Shown: positions 10,407 to 20,807, counted from the first letter of the stretch. The stretch is DNA of 64,000 nt from Chimaeribacter californicus (GCF_002858675.1 NZ_PJZF01000017.1:1-64000), one strand, 5' to 3'. Translations and numbers: made by a program. Notes: generated by a model from the sequence alone, not told the origin.

Positions 10407-11063
10407 TCAGAGAGTAATGCTGACCGGTTCAGGGGAATGCCATGCCCTTTCGCCGCGCGCTTTGAAATCTTCAATCGCGGCGTTAATCACCTCCACACTT
10501 AACGCCTGTGCTTCGACCACCATCCGCAGCCCAATGCCGTAGGCATACCCCGGCAGGCGTTTATAGCCGCAATAGACGGCCGGCGGTTGGGTATTCAATA
10601 TTTCGGCTTCGCGTTGTTCTGTGTATTCATTGAAGGTCAGGCCGTTAAAGCGGGCGTAACGCGGCTTTTCCCGGTGGATTAATGTGTGGCTTACCAGTTT
10701 GCCGTGGCTGTTGTAATCGGGGCGGGTTTCAAAGCGGAATTCAATCAGGCGCTCCGCCTCGCTCAATTGCTGATACGCCTCGTCAAATACCCGCTCTGAA
10801 ATAAGATCTTCCCGCGCCAGTTGGGCGGTAATAATTTCAGCGTTCCACAGCACGGCAGGATCGCGGCCGGTGAAATAGATATCGCTCCAGTGCCGGCGGT
10901 GCTCAGGATGTTGGCGGTGATAATCAATATCGCAGGCATCATAAAACAGGCCGCCGCAGCGGGCACGTTCACGGTGAATCAACTGCTTGAGGGCAAAGAC
11001 TTTCCGGCGACGTTGGCGGCGGGAAAGGGCAGTAAAGGGGCGGTGTCGGCGAGAGCAGGCCAT
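10407..11063 (-). CDS. Hypothetical protein of about 218 residues
   Basis: I do not recognise this family. The start at 11063 is supported by AAGGAAAG about six bases before it; the frame is open further upstream but that part has no start signal. The first 30 residues are very basic (SRRHRPFTALSRRQRRRKVF). The rest is mixed, rich in aromatic residues and Arg, with CDIDYHRQHPEHRRHWSDIYF and FRFETRPDYNSHGKLVSHTLIHREK in the middle. No signal peptide or membrane helix is visible, so a cytoplasmic protein is likely. A 244-bp gap lies on its 5' side. Confidence 0.6.
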   Translation of the reverse strand: MACSRRHRPFTALSRRQRRRKVFALKQLIHRERARCGGLFYDACDIDYHRQHPEHRRHWSDIYFTGRDPAVLWNAEIITAQLAREDLISERVFDEAYQQLSEAERLIEFRFETRPDYNSHGKLVSHTLIHREKPRYARFNGLTFNEYTEQREAEILNTQPPAVYCGYKRLPGYAYGIGLRMVVEAQALSVEVINAAIEDFKARGERAWHSPEPVSITL

Positions 11064-11445
11064 AATCTTTCCTTTTTGGACTGCTGAAAAAACTCCAGCC
11101 GGACAGGGTATCAAAAGCGAGAAGGGGCAGGCAAGCCCTTTAACAGGTTCACCTTTCAGGCAGCTTGCCGGCAGCAACAGCGCCGCAGGGGGCGGCACAC
11201 CGGTTCAGAAAGAGGGTAATTCACGGCGATAATCGCCGTGAAAATACGTTTTATTAAACTACAAGGGGTTCATGTCAGGAAAAGTGGCTGGAAACGCGGC
11301 TTCCTGTGGGCTTATTGGCAAGGGTTAACCCGCCCGGAACGCATCCACAATAGTGTGCCTGATAATCTTAACGTCGGCAGTATGGGCAGGCTCCCTGAAC
11401 GGTTTATTTGATGCTACATTATCGTGAAATAACAGGGAGATAGTG

Positions 11446-11973
11446 ATGGAAAAAAGTTTACCGAAATTCATCTATATTACAGATGATTATGCCGGAACCG
11501 TGTTTCTGAAAAACAGCATCATGTGTGATTGCTGCCAGAAAGAGAGCCCTTACCAGTATAACGGCCCGGTTTACTCTGTCGAAGAGGGCGAGATTACGCT
11601 TTGCCCCTGGTGTATTCATGACGGCAGTGCGGCTGAGAAATATGCGGCCAGCTTTAACGACATTTATGATGAGTCGCTGGAGGAGGCAATTATCACCACC
11701 GTTTGTGAACAGACCCCAGGTTACAGTTCCTGGCAGGATCAAGGCTGGGCAGCGCATTGCAAGGATGCCTGTGTTTATCATGGCGATGCGTCCGCGCAGG
11801 ATGTTGCCGATGCCAGTGAGCCTACCCGGCAGAAATGGATGCGCGATTATGAGCAGGATGCGGAAAGCTGGGATCATTTTATGAAAGGCTATCAGCCGGG
11901 TGGCGATCAGGGCGTATATAAATTCCATTGCCGGCATTGTGACCTGATTATTTTTAACTGGGACTTTTCCTGA
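11446..11973 (+). CDS. CbrC family (UPF0167) zinc-ribbon-like protein
   Basis: A 175-residue protein of the UPF0167/CbrC family. The marks are the paired cysteine motifs CDCCQ (about 28-32) and CPWCIHDGSAA (about 53-63), plus a C-terminal HCRHC. E. coli CbrC is linked to colicin E2 tolerance and is controlled by CreBC, but its biochemical role is unknown. Start choice: ATG at 11446 follows CAGGGAGATAGTG; a GTG three bases earlier is equally possible. The gene is convergent with the LysR gene to its right, with a repeat copy (11978-12056) between them. Confidence 0.8.
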   Translation: MEKSLPKFIYITDDYAGTVFLKNSIMCDCCQKESPYQYNGPVYSVEEGEITLCPWCIHDGSAAEKYAASFNDIYDESLEEAIITTVCEQTPGYSSWQDQGWAAHCKDACVYHGDASAQDVADASEPTRQKWMRDYEQDAESWDHFMKGYQPGGDQGVYKFHCRHCDLIIFNWDFS

Positions 11974-11977
11974 GAAG

Positions 11978-12056
11978 CACTCCGGCGCACTCCTCTGACG
12001 TCACCGCTGAGGTGACGTTACTCCGTGTAGCGCAGCGCCTCAATCATCAGGGCAAA
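11978..12056. repeat. Left copy of a 79-bp direct repeat (LysR gene 3' end)
   Basis: This stretch matches 14538-14616 at 74 of 79 positions. On the minus strand it encodes [11 protein letters not shown]-stop and the following hairpin (ACGTCACC-n5-GGTGACGT), exactly as in the end of the LysR gene at 14578. Within that coding part it differs only by a synonymous change (TAT to TAC). Here it is an orphan tail without its gene. Confidence 0.9.
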
Positions 12057-12066
12057 ATTGAGACGG

Positions 12067-12945
12067 CTAAATCTTCATTTGCTTGAGATAATCAATCAAT
12101 AGCCTTTGGCGCATTGAATAACGGTGAGCGTAAGGCCACACCACATAAAGAGGCGCACCCGCATCAATAAGATGCTCACTGAGCACTTCGCAAAGCTGCC
12201 CTGAGCGGAGATGGTGTTTAATCGAGACCAAAGGCAGGTAAGCAATACCATTTCCATTCAGTGCTAAATCAATTCGCGTGTCGATGTCATTGCATATAAT
12301 CGTTTGGGGAAGATGTAAGGATTTTATATTAGGCAAAGGCCATGCCTGGATCATGCCTGAATTTCTTGAGCGGTAATGAATCAATGCGTGTGACAGCAGG
12401 TCATCGGTTTTTTCAGGATAACCACAGCGTGTTAAATAGCCTGGGCTGGCAACCAGCACGCTATGAATATCCCCGATATAATATGAGCGCAAATTTCCAT
12501 CAGGATCGTTACCCACCCGTAACGCCGCGTCATAATTTTCCCCGACCAGATCAACAAATCTGTCAGAGAAGTCAAACTCCACCTCAATTTCCCGGTGTTG
12601 TTCCAAAAAATCATTAAATCTTTCGCTAAACAGATGGGGAATAGGCGCTACGCTGATTTTTAATCGCCCGACAGGGCTTTCTGTTGAGGCAAGCATCGCA
12701 TTTTGAATATGATCAACCTCTTCAAGTATGCGCAGTGCATGGCTTAAAAAACGTTCCCCTTCATACGTCAATGAAATCTTTCGGGTATTCCGCTGTAAGA
12801 GCTGCGCGCCTACATTGCTTTCAAGGCTGGTCACACGCTTGCCCACTGCAGAGGCACTCAGCCCTAACGCCCGCCCCGCTGACACAAAGCTTCCCACCTG
12901 TGCAACCTTCACGAACACAGAAATTGCAGAGAGAGAATCGATCAT
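12067..12945 (-). CDS. LysR-family regulator
   Basis: A 292-residue LysR regulator. The N-terminal winged helix is clear (VFVKVAQVGSFVSAGRALGLSASAVGKRVTSLE, about 8-40), followed by RKISLTYEGERFL. The effector domain starts near residue 90 (GRLKISVAPI). The ATG at 12945 has AGGTGG six bases upstream; an in-frame GTG at 12954 is less likely. It is divergent from the MFS gene at 13262, the usual layout for a LysR regulator and its target. The palindrome at 12972-12985, next to its start, is a likely operator. The gene and its MFS neighbour sit between two copies of a 79-bp repeat. Confidence 0.9.
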   Translation of the reverse strand: MIDSLSAISVFVKVAQVGSFVSAGRALGLSASAVGKRVTSLESNVGAQLLQRNTRKISLTYEGERFLSHALRILEEVDHIQNAMLASTESPVGRLKISVAPIPHLFSERFNDFLEQHREIEVEFDFSDRFVDLVGENYDAALRVGNDPDGNLRSYYIGDIHSVLVASPGYLTRCGYPEKTDDLLSHALIHYRSRNSGMIQAWPLPNIKSLHLPQTIICNDIDTRIDLALNGNGIAYLPLVSIKHHLRSGQLCEVLSEHLIDAGAPLYVVWPYAHRYSMRQRLLIDYLKQMKI

Positions 12946-12971
12946 TTCTACCACCTCAGAAAATGGATTGC

Positions 12972-12985
12972 TGCCAAATTTGGCA
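12972..12985. promoter_or_regulatory. Perfect 14-bp palindrome, likely LysR operator
   Basis: TGCCAAATTTGGCA is a perfect palindrome, with two more matched pairs beyond one mismatch on each side. Its centre is about 33 bases upstream of the LysR start, in the 316-bp divergent region 12946-13261. The rest of that region is AT-rich and holds nothing else I can support. Confidence 0.55.
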
Positions 12986-13261
12986 ACAGAGTCCGGAACT
13001 GTTGGCAGGTTATTCTACATCATAAGTTAATGTAAAGTAGCGGTGGCGTTAAGGCAGGAAACAGCCGGGCCCTGACGCAGAATTTATCTGTCACTTAGGA
13101 TGGATTAATAACGCACCATGACGACTTTATGCGTTATACGAATTTATTATAAGCCATAACACATCGTGCAGCTATTTTACCGGGTAAACAATAATCCGGA
13201 ATTAATAAATGCTGCAATAAATTATTTTGTTTAATACGTTTGCTTTATTAAGGAGGAAACT

Positions 13262-14470
13262 ATGTCTGTCACGCTATTTGCGCTGATGCTGGGGGTTTTT
13301 TGCCTCGGCACGGCCGAGATTATTATTTCCGGGTTATTGCCTGTCGTGGCCTCAGACCTTTCGGTATCGCTGCCGGAGGCGGGGCTGCTTGTTACAGGGT
13401 ATGCGCTGGGGGTCACGATTATCGGCCCATTCGTCACATTGCTGACGTCACGCGTACCCCGCAAGACCCTGGTGCTGGGGCTGATGGTGCCGTTTATTCT
13501 CGGCAATGTCTGGGCAGTGCTGGCCACTGATTATCAGATGCTGATGGCCGCCCGCATTTTAACGTCAATCAGCCACGGAACCTTTGTCGCGGTTGCCTTT
13601 AGTCTTGCCGTGACGTTGTCTCCGCCGGATAAACAAGGCTCGGCCATGGCTAAAATTGCCCTGGGCTTTAATCTGGCGAATGCGTTGGGCGGGCCGCTGG
13701 GAACTTTCATTGGCCAGAATCTGGGATGGCGTGCGACCTTCGTGGCGATTGTGATGATTGCCGTTATTTCCGTCGCATTAATCGCCCTGTTTATGCCTGC
13801 CAAGTTACCCCAAGCCGGGCAATCAAAACCCGGCGCGATGCGTCGCGAGCTGAATGCCCTGACGAACCCAACGCTTGTCTTTGCGGTCATCACCACGGTA
13901 CTGGCACAAGGGGCGGTATTCACGGCCTCTACTTACATCGTGCCGCTGTTAATGGACGTCAGTCATTTTAGCCCGTCAGCGATTTCAGGCCTGCTTATTG
14001 TGTTCGGCATCGGTGCCATTATGGGCAACTTCGCAGGTGGCCGGCTTGCCGATAAACATGTTATGCGCGGCGTCACCACAGTGTTGAGTAGTCTGGTGAT
14101 TGTGCTCGTCCTGTTCTGGGCGGCCAGCATTATCCCTGTGCTTTCTGCCGTCACGGTGTTCCTGTTTGGCGCGGTCGGCTTCTCAATTATTCCCTCGTTG
14201 CAGGCGCGTATTCAGTCCCTGGCTATCGCCGCACCGACGCTGGCGCTGTCGGTTAACGTCTCCGCCTTTAATCTGGGGAACGGGTTAGGGGCGTGGATAG
14301 GTGGCTCGGTACTTGATCTGGGCTTTGGCATTCGCGCTGTGCCGTTAGCGGCGGCTGCGCTGGCAGCCATCAGCCTGCTCATCACCCTGGTTGCCTGGCG
14401 CCAAAGCCGTCAACAACTGCCTGCTGAAAAGTACAAGGCAAGCTTTGCGGCGCAGAAGGAAAAAGCATGA
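13262..14470 (+). CDS. MFS transporter, DHA1/AraJ-like
   Basis: A 402-residue inner membrane carrier with about 12 hydrophobic segments. It begins FALMLGVFCLGTAEIIISGLLPVVASDLSVS, the hallmark of the AraJ/YdhP-type drug:H+ antiporter group, and has the loop 2-3 basic motif (SRVPRKTLVL, about 63-72). The segment NLANALGGPLGTFIGQ is the motif-C-like antiporter helix. Likely substrates are drugs, arabinose-type sugars or metabolites; none is specified. A GGAGGAAACT ribosome binding site lies immediately upstream. It is probably controlled by the divergent LysR gene. Confidence 0.88.
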   Translation: MSVTLFALMLGVFCLGTAEIIISGLLPVVASDLSVSLPEAGLLVTGYALGVTIIGPFVTLLTSRVPRKTLVLGLMVPFILGNVWAVLATDYQMLMAARILTSISHGTFVAVAFSLAVTLSPPDKQGSAMAKIALGFNLANALGGPLGTFIGQNLGWRATFVAIVMIAVISVALIALFMPAKLPQAGQSKPGAMRRELNALTNPTLVFAVITTVLAQGAVFTASTYIVPLLMDVSHFSPSAISGLLIVFGIGAIMGNFAGGRLADKHVMRGVTTVLSSLVIVLVLFWAASIIPVLSAVTVFLFGAVGFSIIPSLQARIQSLAIAAPTLALSVNVSAFNLGNGLGAWIGGSVLDLGFGIRAVPLAAAALAAISLLITLVAWRQSRQQLPAEKYKASFAAQKEKA

Positions 14471-14537
14471 TGAGCAAGCAGGTGATTTGTGCCTCCCAAC
14501 CGATACCCTAGTCACGCTCAATGACATGAACGCCTGA

Positions 14538-15501
<964 letters not shown>

Positions 15502-15630
15502 TCAGCACGTCAATTCGCCTGCGTTTTCCCGCTGGTAAGCATGGAAAAATAGCAGGGTAAGCAGTGTAGCGTAAAAAGGGCGGCCTTCCCCAGAGAGGAA
15601 CCGCGCGAGGAGGAATAGGGTTGGAAAGGA

Positions 15631-15665
15631 GGCTGAATACCGGCATGCCTTCCCGGTATTCAGCC
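15631..15665 (-). terminator. Hairpin downstream of treY
   Basis: A 13-bp perfect inverted repeat (GGCTGAATACCGG and its complement) with a 9-base loop begins 14 bases past the treY stop on the minus strand. It separates treY from the LysR gene beyond. Confidence 0.65.
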
Positions 15666-15679
15666 CTGTGCCATTGGCG

Positions 15680-18214
15680 TTACAGGCTGACCAGAATCAC
15701 CGCGGAGCAGCAATCCACCGACTCCAGCGTCAGGCGGTCGGTGAGGGCGATCTCTTCACCGCTGAGGATGTCACGGTAGCGGCGGTTGGCCAGCACGTCA
15801 GGCAGGGCGATCGCCGTGCCGGTAAAACGCTGCGTGTGGGGCAGAGTGTTGTTCTCCTGAAGCAGGCTCAGCACCAGCCGTGGGGTGATGACGATCAGCG
15901 CGTCGTCACCTTCCACCCGCGCAAAGGAGATGACGTTTCTGGCCCAGGTGCCGGTGGCGGTGAGCGGCAGGTAGTCACCTTTGCGGAACAGCGCCGGTTT
16001 CTCCTGACGTAACCGCAGGGTTTTGGCGATCGCATGCTGGTTTACCCGGCCGCTCAGCCAGTCCTGCTCGGTGGCGGCAGTGGGTTTTTCATGCCCGTTC
16101 AGCATCTTTTGGAGTGCGGCGAAATCGGGTTCACGCCGGTTATCCGGGTCAACCAGGCTGAAGTTCAGCGCTTCACTGCCCTGGTAAATATCCGGCACGC
16201 CCGGCGCGGTGAGTTTGACCACCGTCTGCGTCAGGCTGTTGACCAGCCCGGCACGGATAAAGGGCTGCAAGGTGCTGACGAAATCCTGCAAAAATGCCGG
16301 GTTGTCCGGAGAGAGCAGGTGGCTGGCATAGTTCAGCACCGCCTCTTCGTAGGCGTCATTGTTGTCAGCCCAGTCGGTGCGCAGTTTTGCTTCCCGCAGC
16401 GCTTTTTCCACAAACGCCAGGAACCGCTCCTCAAGCGCTTTCAGGCCCGCCGTATCGTCCGGTTGCAGCCTGACCGGCCAGACACCCACCAGCGCCTGAT
16501 AGAGCATCCAGGCACCGGCCGCTTTCGGGGCCGCGCCATCGTCGAGCATCGCCACCTTCGGCTGGTTCATCTGCCGCCAGCGGGCGACACACTCCGCCCA
16601 GTGCGCCGGGGCTTCGGTGAGCGTGTAGAGCCGCGCGCGGGCATCCTCGCCGCGTTTGGTGTCGTGGGTGGAGGTACCGGAGAGCGCATCCGGCTGGTGG
16701 TCAAGGCGCGTTTTCATCTCCGCGTGGAAGCGTTTAAGCGAGAAGTCGCCCGGTATCGGCTCTGCTCCCACCTCGTTCAGCGCCAGCTCCATGTTCTGGC
16801 GGAAGAACAGCGTATCCTCCACTGATTTCGCCATCAGCGGGCCGGTGAGCTGCTGGAAGCGGGTGCGGAAGGTGGCCGCCTGCCCGGCTGCGGCCTCAGA
16901 GACCTCGCCGGTGAGAATCTGCGTGATAAACGCCAGCGCCGCCGGATCGGGCGCGTGTGCGCCGGCATTCACCTTGCTGACCACCTTGTTCAGCAACTGG
17001 CGGCCTTCCGGCGGCAGCCCGGCGGTGGTGCCGTAGGTGCGGTAGACCGGAAACGCCACCAGCAGCTCGCGCAGCGCAGAACGCACCGCCTGCTCGTCCG
17101 GCGTGGTGTTTTCCGTGACAGCAATCTCCAGGGCGATGCGCAACAGCGTGGTGAATTCCCCTTCGAAATTCCTGTCTACCATCAGCAGTTTGGCGGCGCG
17201 CAGCTCGGCTTTCATGTCCACCGGCTTGCCTACCACCTTGTCATAGGCGTCACGCAGGGTGTCGAGCTTGCCGCCGTCTACCAGCGCGTCAGAGAGCGCG
17301 GCCACGAATTCGTAACCGGTGGTGCCGGAGACCGGCCAGTCCGCCGGCAGCTGCTCACCTTCGCCGAGAATTTTCTCGACCGTGAGGTAGCATTCAGGCC
17401 CGGCCTCCTGCCGCAGCCGCTCAAGATAGGCTTTCGGATCAGCCAGCCCATCCACATGGTCTACCCGCAGCCCGTCCACCGCGCCGGAGCGCACCAGTTC
17501 CAGGATCAGCCGGTGCGTGTCGTCAAACACCGCGTCGTCCTCTACCCGCACGCCCACCAGCCCGGTGATCTCAAAGAAACGGCGGTAGGAGAGGTCACGC
17601 GGCGCGTCGCGCCACGACATCAGCCGCCAGGACTGGCGCGCGTGCAGGTCAGCAATCGCGGCGGTGTCCGTGAGGGCCAGCACCTCGGCTTCACGATCTG
17701 CCCAGGTCTCCGGGTTCAGCGGGTAAAAACTCTCGTAATAGGCGAGCGCCGGTTTGCCGGTGTTCGGGTCACGTTTCACGGCGATCTCGCCATTCTCCAG
17801 CGCGGCCTCGAAGGTGTCGCCCAAAAACGGCAGCGTCAGGCGGCGCGACCAGTCGATGTCGAAATGGTGCGCATAGCGGCTGTTTTCACCGTGCTCAATC
17901 ACGTCATACCACCAGACATTCTCCAGAGAAGACGCCATGTGGTTCGGTACGATGTCGAGGATCAGGCCGAGATCGGCCGCTTTCAGCGCCTTGACCATGC
18001 GGTCGAAGCCTTCACGGCCGCCAATCGCCGGGTCGATTTCGTTGGCGTTGGTCACATCGTAGCCGTGGGTCGAGTCAGAGGTCGCGGTAAAGACCGGTGA
18101 AGCGTACAGGTGGCTGATGCCGAGCCGTTTCAGGTAGGGCACCAGGCCCACGACGCGGTCAAAGGTCATGCCGTTACGGAACTGAATGCGGTACGTCGCG
18201 CTGGGTATCGTCAC
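15680..18214 (-). CDS. treY: Maltooligosyl trehalose synthase
   Basis: An 844-residue glycoside hydrolase family 13 enzyme that turns the reducing-end glucose of a maltodextrin into a trehalosyl unit by intramolecular transglucosylation. It opens with PSATYRIQFRNGMTFDRVVGLVPYL, the TreY start. Visible catalytic elements are GLILDIVPNHMAS (about 81-93), DGLRVDHVDGLADP with the nucleophile aspartate, and the YLTVEKIL glutamate region. C-terminal motifs include LTAPGVPDIYQGSEALNFSLVDPDNRR. The start is a GTG overlapping the treZ stop (GTGA), so the two are translationally coupled. The pathway ends with trehalose released by TreZ; no treX debranching gene is in the window. Confidence 0.95.
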   Translation of the reverse strand: MTIPSATYRIQFRNGMTFDRVVGLVPYLKRLGISHLYASPVFTATSDSTHGYDVTNANEIDPAIGGREGFDRMVKALKAADLGLILDIVPNHMASSLENVWWYDVIEHGENSRYAHHFDIDWSRRLTLPFLGDTFEAALENGEIAVKRDPNTGKPALAYYESFYPLNPETWADREAEVLALTDTAAIADLHARQSWRLMSWRDAPRDLSYRRFFEITGLVGVRVEDDAVFDDTHRLILELVRSGAVDGLRVDHVDGLADPKAYLERLRQEAGPECYLTVEKILGEGEQLPADWPVSGTTGYEFVAALSDALVDGGKLDTLRDAYDKVVGKPVDMKAELRAAKLLMVDRNFEGEFTTLLRIALEIAVTENTTPDEQAVRSALRELLVAFPVYRTYGTTAGLPPEGRQLLNKVVSKVNAGAHAPDPAALAFITQILTGEVSEAAAGQAATFRTRFQQLTGPLMAKSVEDTLFFRQNMELALNEVGAEPIPGDFSLKRFHAEMKTRLDHQPDALSGTSTHDTKRGEDARARLYTLTEAPAHWAECVARWRQMNQPKVAMLDDGAAPKAAGAWMLYQALVGVWPVRLQPDDTAGLKALEERFLAFVEKALREAKLRTDWADNNDAYEEAVLNYASHLLSPDNPAFLQDFVSTLQPFIRAGLVNSLTQTVVKLTAPGVPDIYQGSEALNFSLVDPDNRREPDFAALQKMLNGHEKPTAATEQDWLSGRVNQHAIAKTLRLRQEKPALFRKGDYLPLTATGTWARNVISFARVEGDDALIVITPRLVLSLLQENNTLPHTQRFTGTAIALPDVLANRRYRDILSGEEIALTDRLTLESVDCCSAVILVSL

Positions 18215-19998
18215 TGGGGGCCTCCCTGGGCAAAACGGACAAGAATAGAATGCTGCGGCAGGTCGTTGCCCGCCTTGGGCCAGGCAAAGATCGTTTCGCC
18301 CGGCTGGTCGGGCAGCGGCTGGGCGCTGTCACCGATGTTTAATGCCATTGACAGCGTACCGGCCGGGAACGTCCAGCTCACGGCAACGAAGCCTTCAGCG
18401 GTGTTAATGACCTTGCCGCTCCGGCCGCCTGCCGTCGCCAGCAGCGGCACCACCTTCTCCCGGCGCACGGTCAGCAGCGCTTTGGTCAGGTCCAGCCATG
18501 CGCTGCCTTCTGCGCTGCCGGGTTTTGCCCAGTCGAGTCTGGACATCGCAAAGGTTTTTTCAGCGTTGGGATCGGGCACATCTTCGCCCTCATGCCCGGC
18601 ATGGCCCGCAAACTCCCTGGCGCGCCCTTCACGTACCGCTTTGGCGAGATCGCCCTGGAAATCGGTGAAGAACAGGAAGGGGTTCGTCTCGCCATACTCT
18701 TCGCCCATAAACAGCAGCGGGATATGCGGCGACAGCAGCAGCGCGGCCAGCAGGACTTTGGTGCGATCGGCCCCGGCCAGCGAAATCAGCCGCTCGCCCT
18801 GGGCGCGGTTGCCCACCTGATCGTGGTTCTGGATGAAATCCACAAAGGCTTGCGGCGGCTGGCCGGTGCTGTCGACGCCGCGTTTTTCACCTTTTTGCTG
18901 CGAGACCTCGCCCTGATAGACGAAGCCCTCGGCCAGCGCCCGGGCGACGCGTTTTTCCGGTTCGTCGGCAAAATCCTGGTAATAGGCGTGGGTCTCGCCG
19001 GTCGCCAGCACATGCACCGCGTTGTGGAAATCGTCATTCCACTCGCCGGTGAACAGCGGTGTGCTGCCGTCTTCATTGCGCGGGTGCAGGAAAATCACGT
19101 TGCGGCTGTCTTCGGTGGTGAGGTGGATCGGCCGGTCAGCGATCTCTTTGCGGATGCGTTCCGCAATCTCGATCAGCACATGTTTGTCCGCGCTGTCTTC
19201 GATCTGGTCGATGGCGTCGAACCGCAGGCCATCCAGGTGGAACTCCTGCAACCAGTAGAGCGGCGCGTCTACGATGTAGTCACGGGTGGCGGCGACGTCA
19301 TAGGCGATGCCCGCGCCCCAGGGCGTCATGCGGTCTTTATTGAAGAAATCCGGTGACAGTTTGGGCAGGTAATTGCCTTCGGGGCCAAAATGGTTCAGCA
19401 CGATGTCGAGCACCACTGACAAGCCATGGCCATGCGCGGCATCCACAAAGGCTTTGAAATCGTCCTGTGTGCCATACGCCGAGTGCGGCGCGTAGAGCAG
19501 CACGCCGTCATACCCCCAGCCGCGGTTACCGCCGAACTGCGAGACCGGCAACACTTCCAGCATGGTGATCCCGAGTTCCGCGAGGTACGGCAGTTTCTCG
19601 ATCGCGGCGCGGAAGGTGCCTTCCGGCGTAAAGGTGCCGATGTGCATCTCGTAGACCACCGTTTCTTCCCATGGGCGGCCCGGCCAGTCGCTGTGCTGCC
19701 AGCGGTAGTGGGTGGGATCGACAACCAGAGACGGGCCGTTCACATCGGCTTTCTGCGCGCGGGAGGCCGGGTCCGGCACGGCCATGCCGTCGGCCAGCAC
19801 ATACTGGTATTCCACGCCGGGTGCCACGCCGGTGGCCTGGTGTTCGAACCAGCCATCGCCCACGGCTTGCATGGCGATCTCCTCGCCGGCAAGCCGGAGG
19901 GTCACGTTTTTCTGGCCGGATGCCCAGAGACGGAAGCGGACTGTATCGGTGGCCACATACTCGGCCCCCCAACGTTTATGAAATGACTTAGACTCCAT
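18211..19998 (-). CDS. treZ: Malto-oligosyltrehalose trehalohydrolase
   Basis: A 595-residue GH13 enzyme that cleaves trehalose from the end of maltooligosyltrehalose made by TreY. Domains in order: an N-terminal beta-sandwich (about 1-95, WGAEYVATDTVRFRLWASG...), then the catalytic barrel with MHIGTFTPEGTF, GLSVVLDIVLNHFGPEGNYL, the nucleophile in FHLDGLRFDAIDQI, the acid/base in HLTTEDSRN, and IQNHDQVGNRAQGERL. A C-terminal beta domain follows. The ATG at 19998 has GAGG about eight bases upstream. It is the first gene of treZ-treY. The product trehalose is an osmolyte and desiccation protectant. Confidence 0.95.
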   Translation of the reverse strand: MESKSFHKRWGAEYVATDTVRFRLWASGQKNVTLRLAGEEIAMQAVGDGWFEHQATGVAPGVEYQYVLADGMAVPDPASRAQKADVNGPSLVVDPTHYRWQHSDWPGRPWEETVVYEMHIGTFTPEGTFRAAIEKLPYLAELGITMLEVLPVSQFGGNRGWGYDGVLLYAPHSAYGTQDDFKAFVDAAHGHGLSVVLDIVLNHFGPEGNYLPKLSPDFFNKDRMTPWGAGIAYDVAATRDYIVDAPLYWLQEFHLDGLRFDAIDQIEDSADKHVLIEIAERIRKEIADRPIHLTTEDSRNVIFLHPRNEDGSTPLFTGEWNDDFHNAVHVLATGETHAYYQDFADEPEKRVARALAEGFVYQGEVSQQKGEKRGVDSTGQPPQAFVDFIQNHDQVGNRAQGERLISLAGADRTKVLLAALLLSPHIPLLFMGEEYGETNPFLFFTDFQGDLAKAVREGRAREFAGHAGHEGEDVPDPNAEKTFAMSRLDWAKPGSAEGSAWLDLTKALLTVRREKVVPLLATAGGRSGKVINTAEGFVAVSWTFPAGTLSMALNIGDSAQPLPDQPGETIFAWPKAGNDLPQHSILVRFAQGGPQ

Positions 19999-20263
19999 TC
20001 GATTGCCTCATTTACCCAGAAAATAATGGACGACATCGCACAGTGCGTGTCCGGATGCCGTGACGGATTGCCGGAGCTGTGCCGGAATCGGGTGATGGGA
20101 ACAGTGCCGCAGGTTCCGGTTCAGGCCGTAGACGCAGAACAATCATAGACTATGGGGCGGGAAGTGAAGTGACGTTGTCACGCTGAAACGATGGGAAAGC
20201 GGGGAAAAATCAGCCCGCGTTGTTTGACTATGCCCGCGCCGGGCGGCCGGGCATGAACGCCAC

Positions 20264-20506
20264 TCAGTGGTAAGTGACATCCTGGATATCGTCTTTGGTG
20301 AACCCTTCCGATTTCAGATGCTGGATGGCTTCCTGTAATACTTCTTCATCACTGTAATTTTTCGGCAGGGTATTTTGCCAGGCACACGAGCCTTCCAGGC
20401 GTTTCTCGCCTTTTTCCTCCGTCGGGGAGGTAAAGATCTTATAGGTCTTGCCGGTATTCTCATCGGCGGAGAAGATCTCGATACGGATATATTTAGAATC
20501 GGACAT
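20264..20506 (-). CDS. Small acidic hypothetical protein
   Basis: An 80-residue protein I do not recognise. It starts MSDSKYIRIEIFSADENTGKTYKIF, with an alternating strand pattern, and ends with two likely helices (DEEVLQEAIQHLKSEGFTKDDIQDV). There is one cysteine and no signal peptide. TAAGGAGCG lies just before the ATG. It is compact and soluble, and could be a small adaptor or stress protein; no function can be given. Confidence 0.7.
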   Translation of the reverse strand: MSDSKYIRIEIFSADENTGKTYKIFTSPTEEKGEKRLEGSCAWQNTLPKNYSDEEVLQEAIQHLKSEGFTKDDIQDVTYH

Positions 20507-20627
20507 TTACGCTCCTTATAAACAGAAAAAAAGAACAGGGATGTGTCTCCCACCTTCTTTTAAACATAGTTGCGCCTGCCGGTGAAATCAATGTTTCATC
20601 AGGGAATGAACCATGCACCACACTAAA

Positions 20628-20659
20628 ATGGTACCTAAATCACATCCTTTTGGTACCAT
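20628..20659. promoter_or_regulatory. Spaced ATGGTACC/GGTACCAT inverted repeat
   Basis: ATGGTACC at 20628 and GGTACCAT at 20652 form an 8-bp inverted repeat with a 16-base spacer. Because GGTACC is itself a palindrome, TGGTACC also repeats directly at 22-bp spacing, about two helical turns, and GGTAC occurs a third time at 20662. It lies about 120 bases upstream of the small gene at 20264-20506. The 301-bp region 20507-20807 is otherwise AT-rich and holds no supported gene. Confidence 0.4.
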
Positions 20660-20807
20660 AAAGGTACTGTATCAACACTGATTTAGTCTCTTTTTGTACT
20701 TTATGAAGCTATTTTTTAAATGGCCAATATTGCAGGCATCAAAAATAATAATGCCGTCTACTTTTGTAGCCGGCATTATCTTAATAAAATTTCCTATTTA
20801 CCCAGGA

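Noticed and set aside
16955-18100. 381-residue plus-strand frame opposite treY
   Set aside because: Shadow of treY in GC-rich sequence; no domain and no ribosome binding site.
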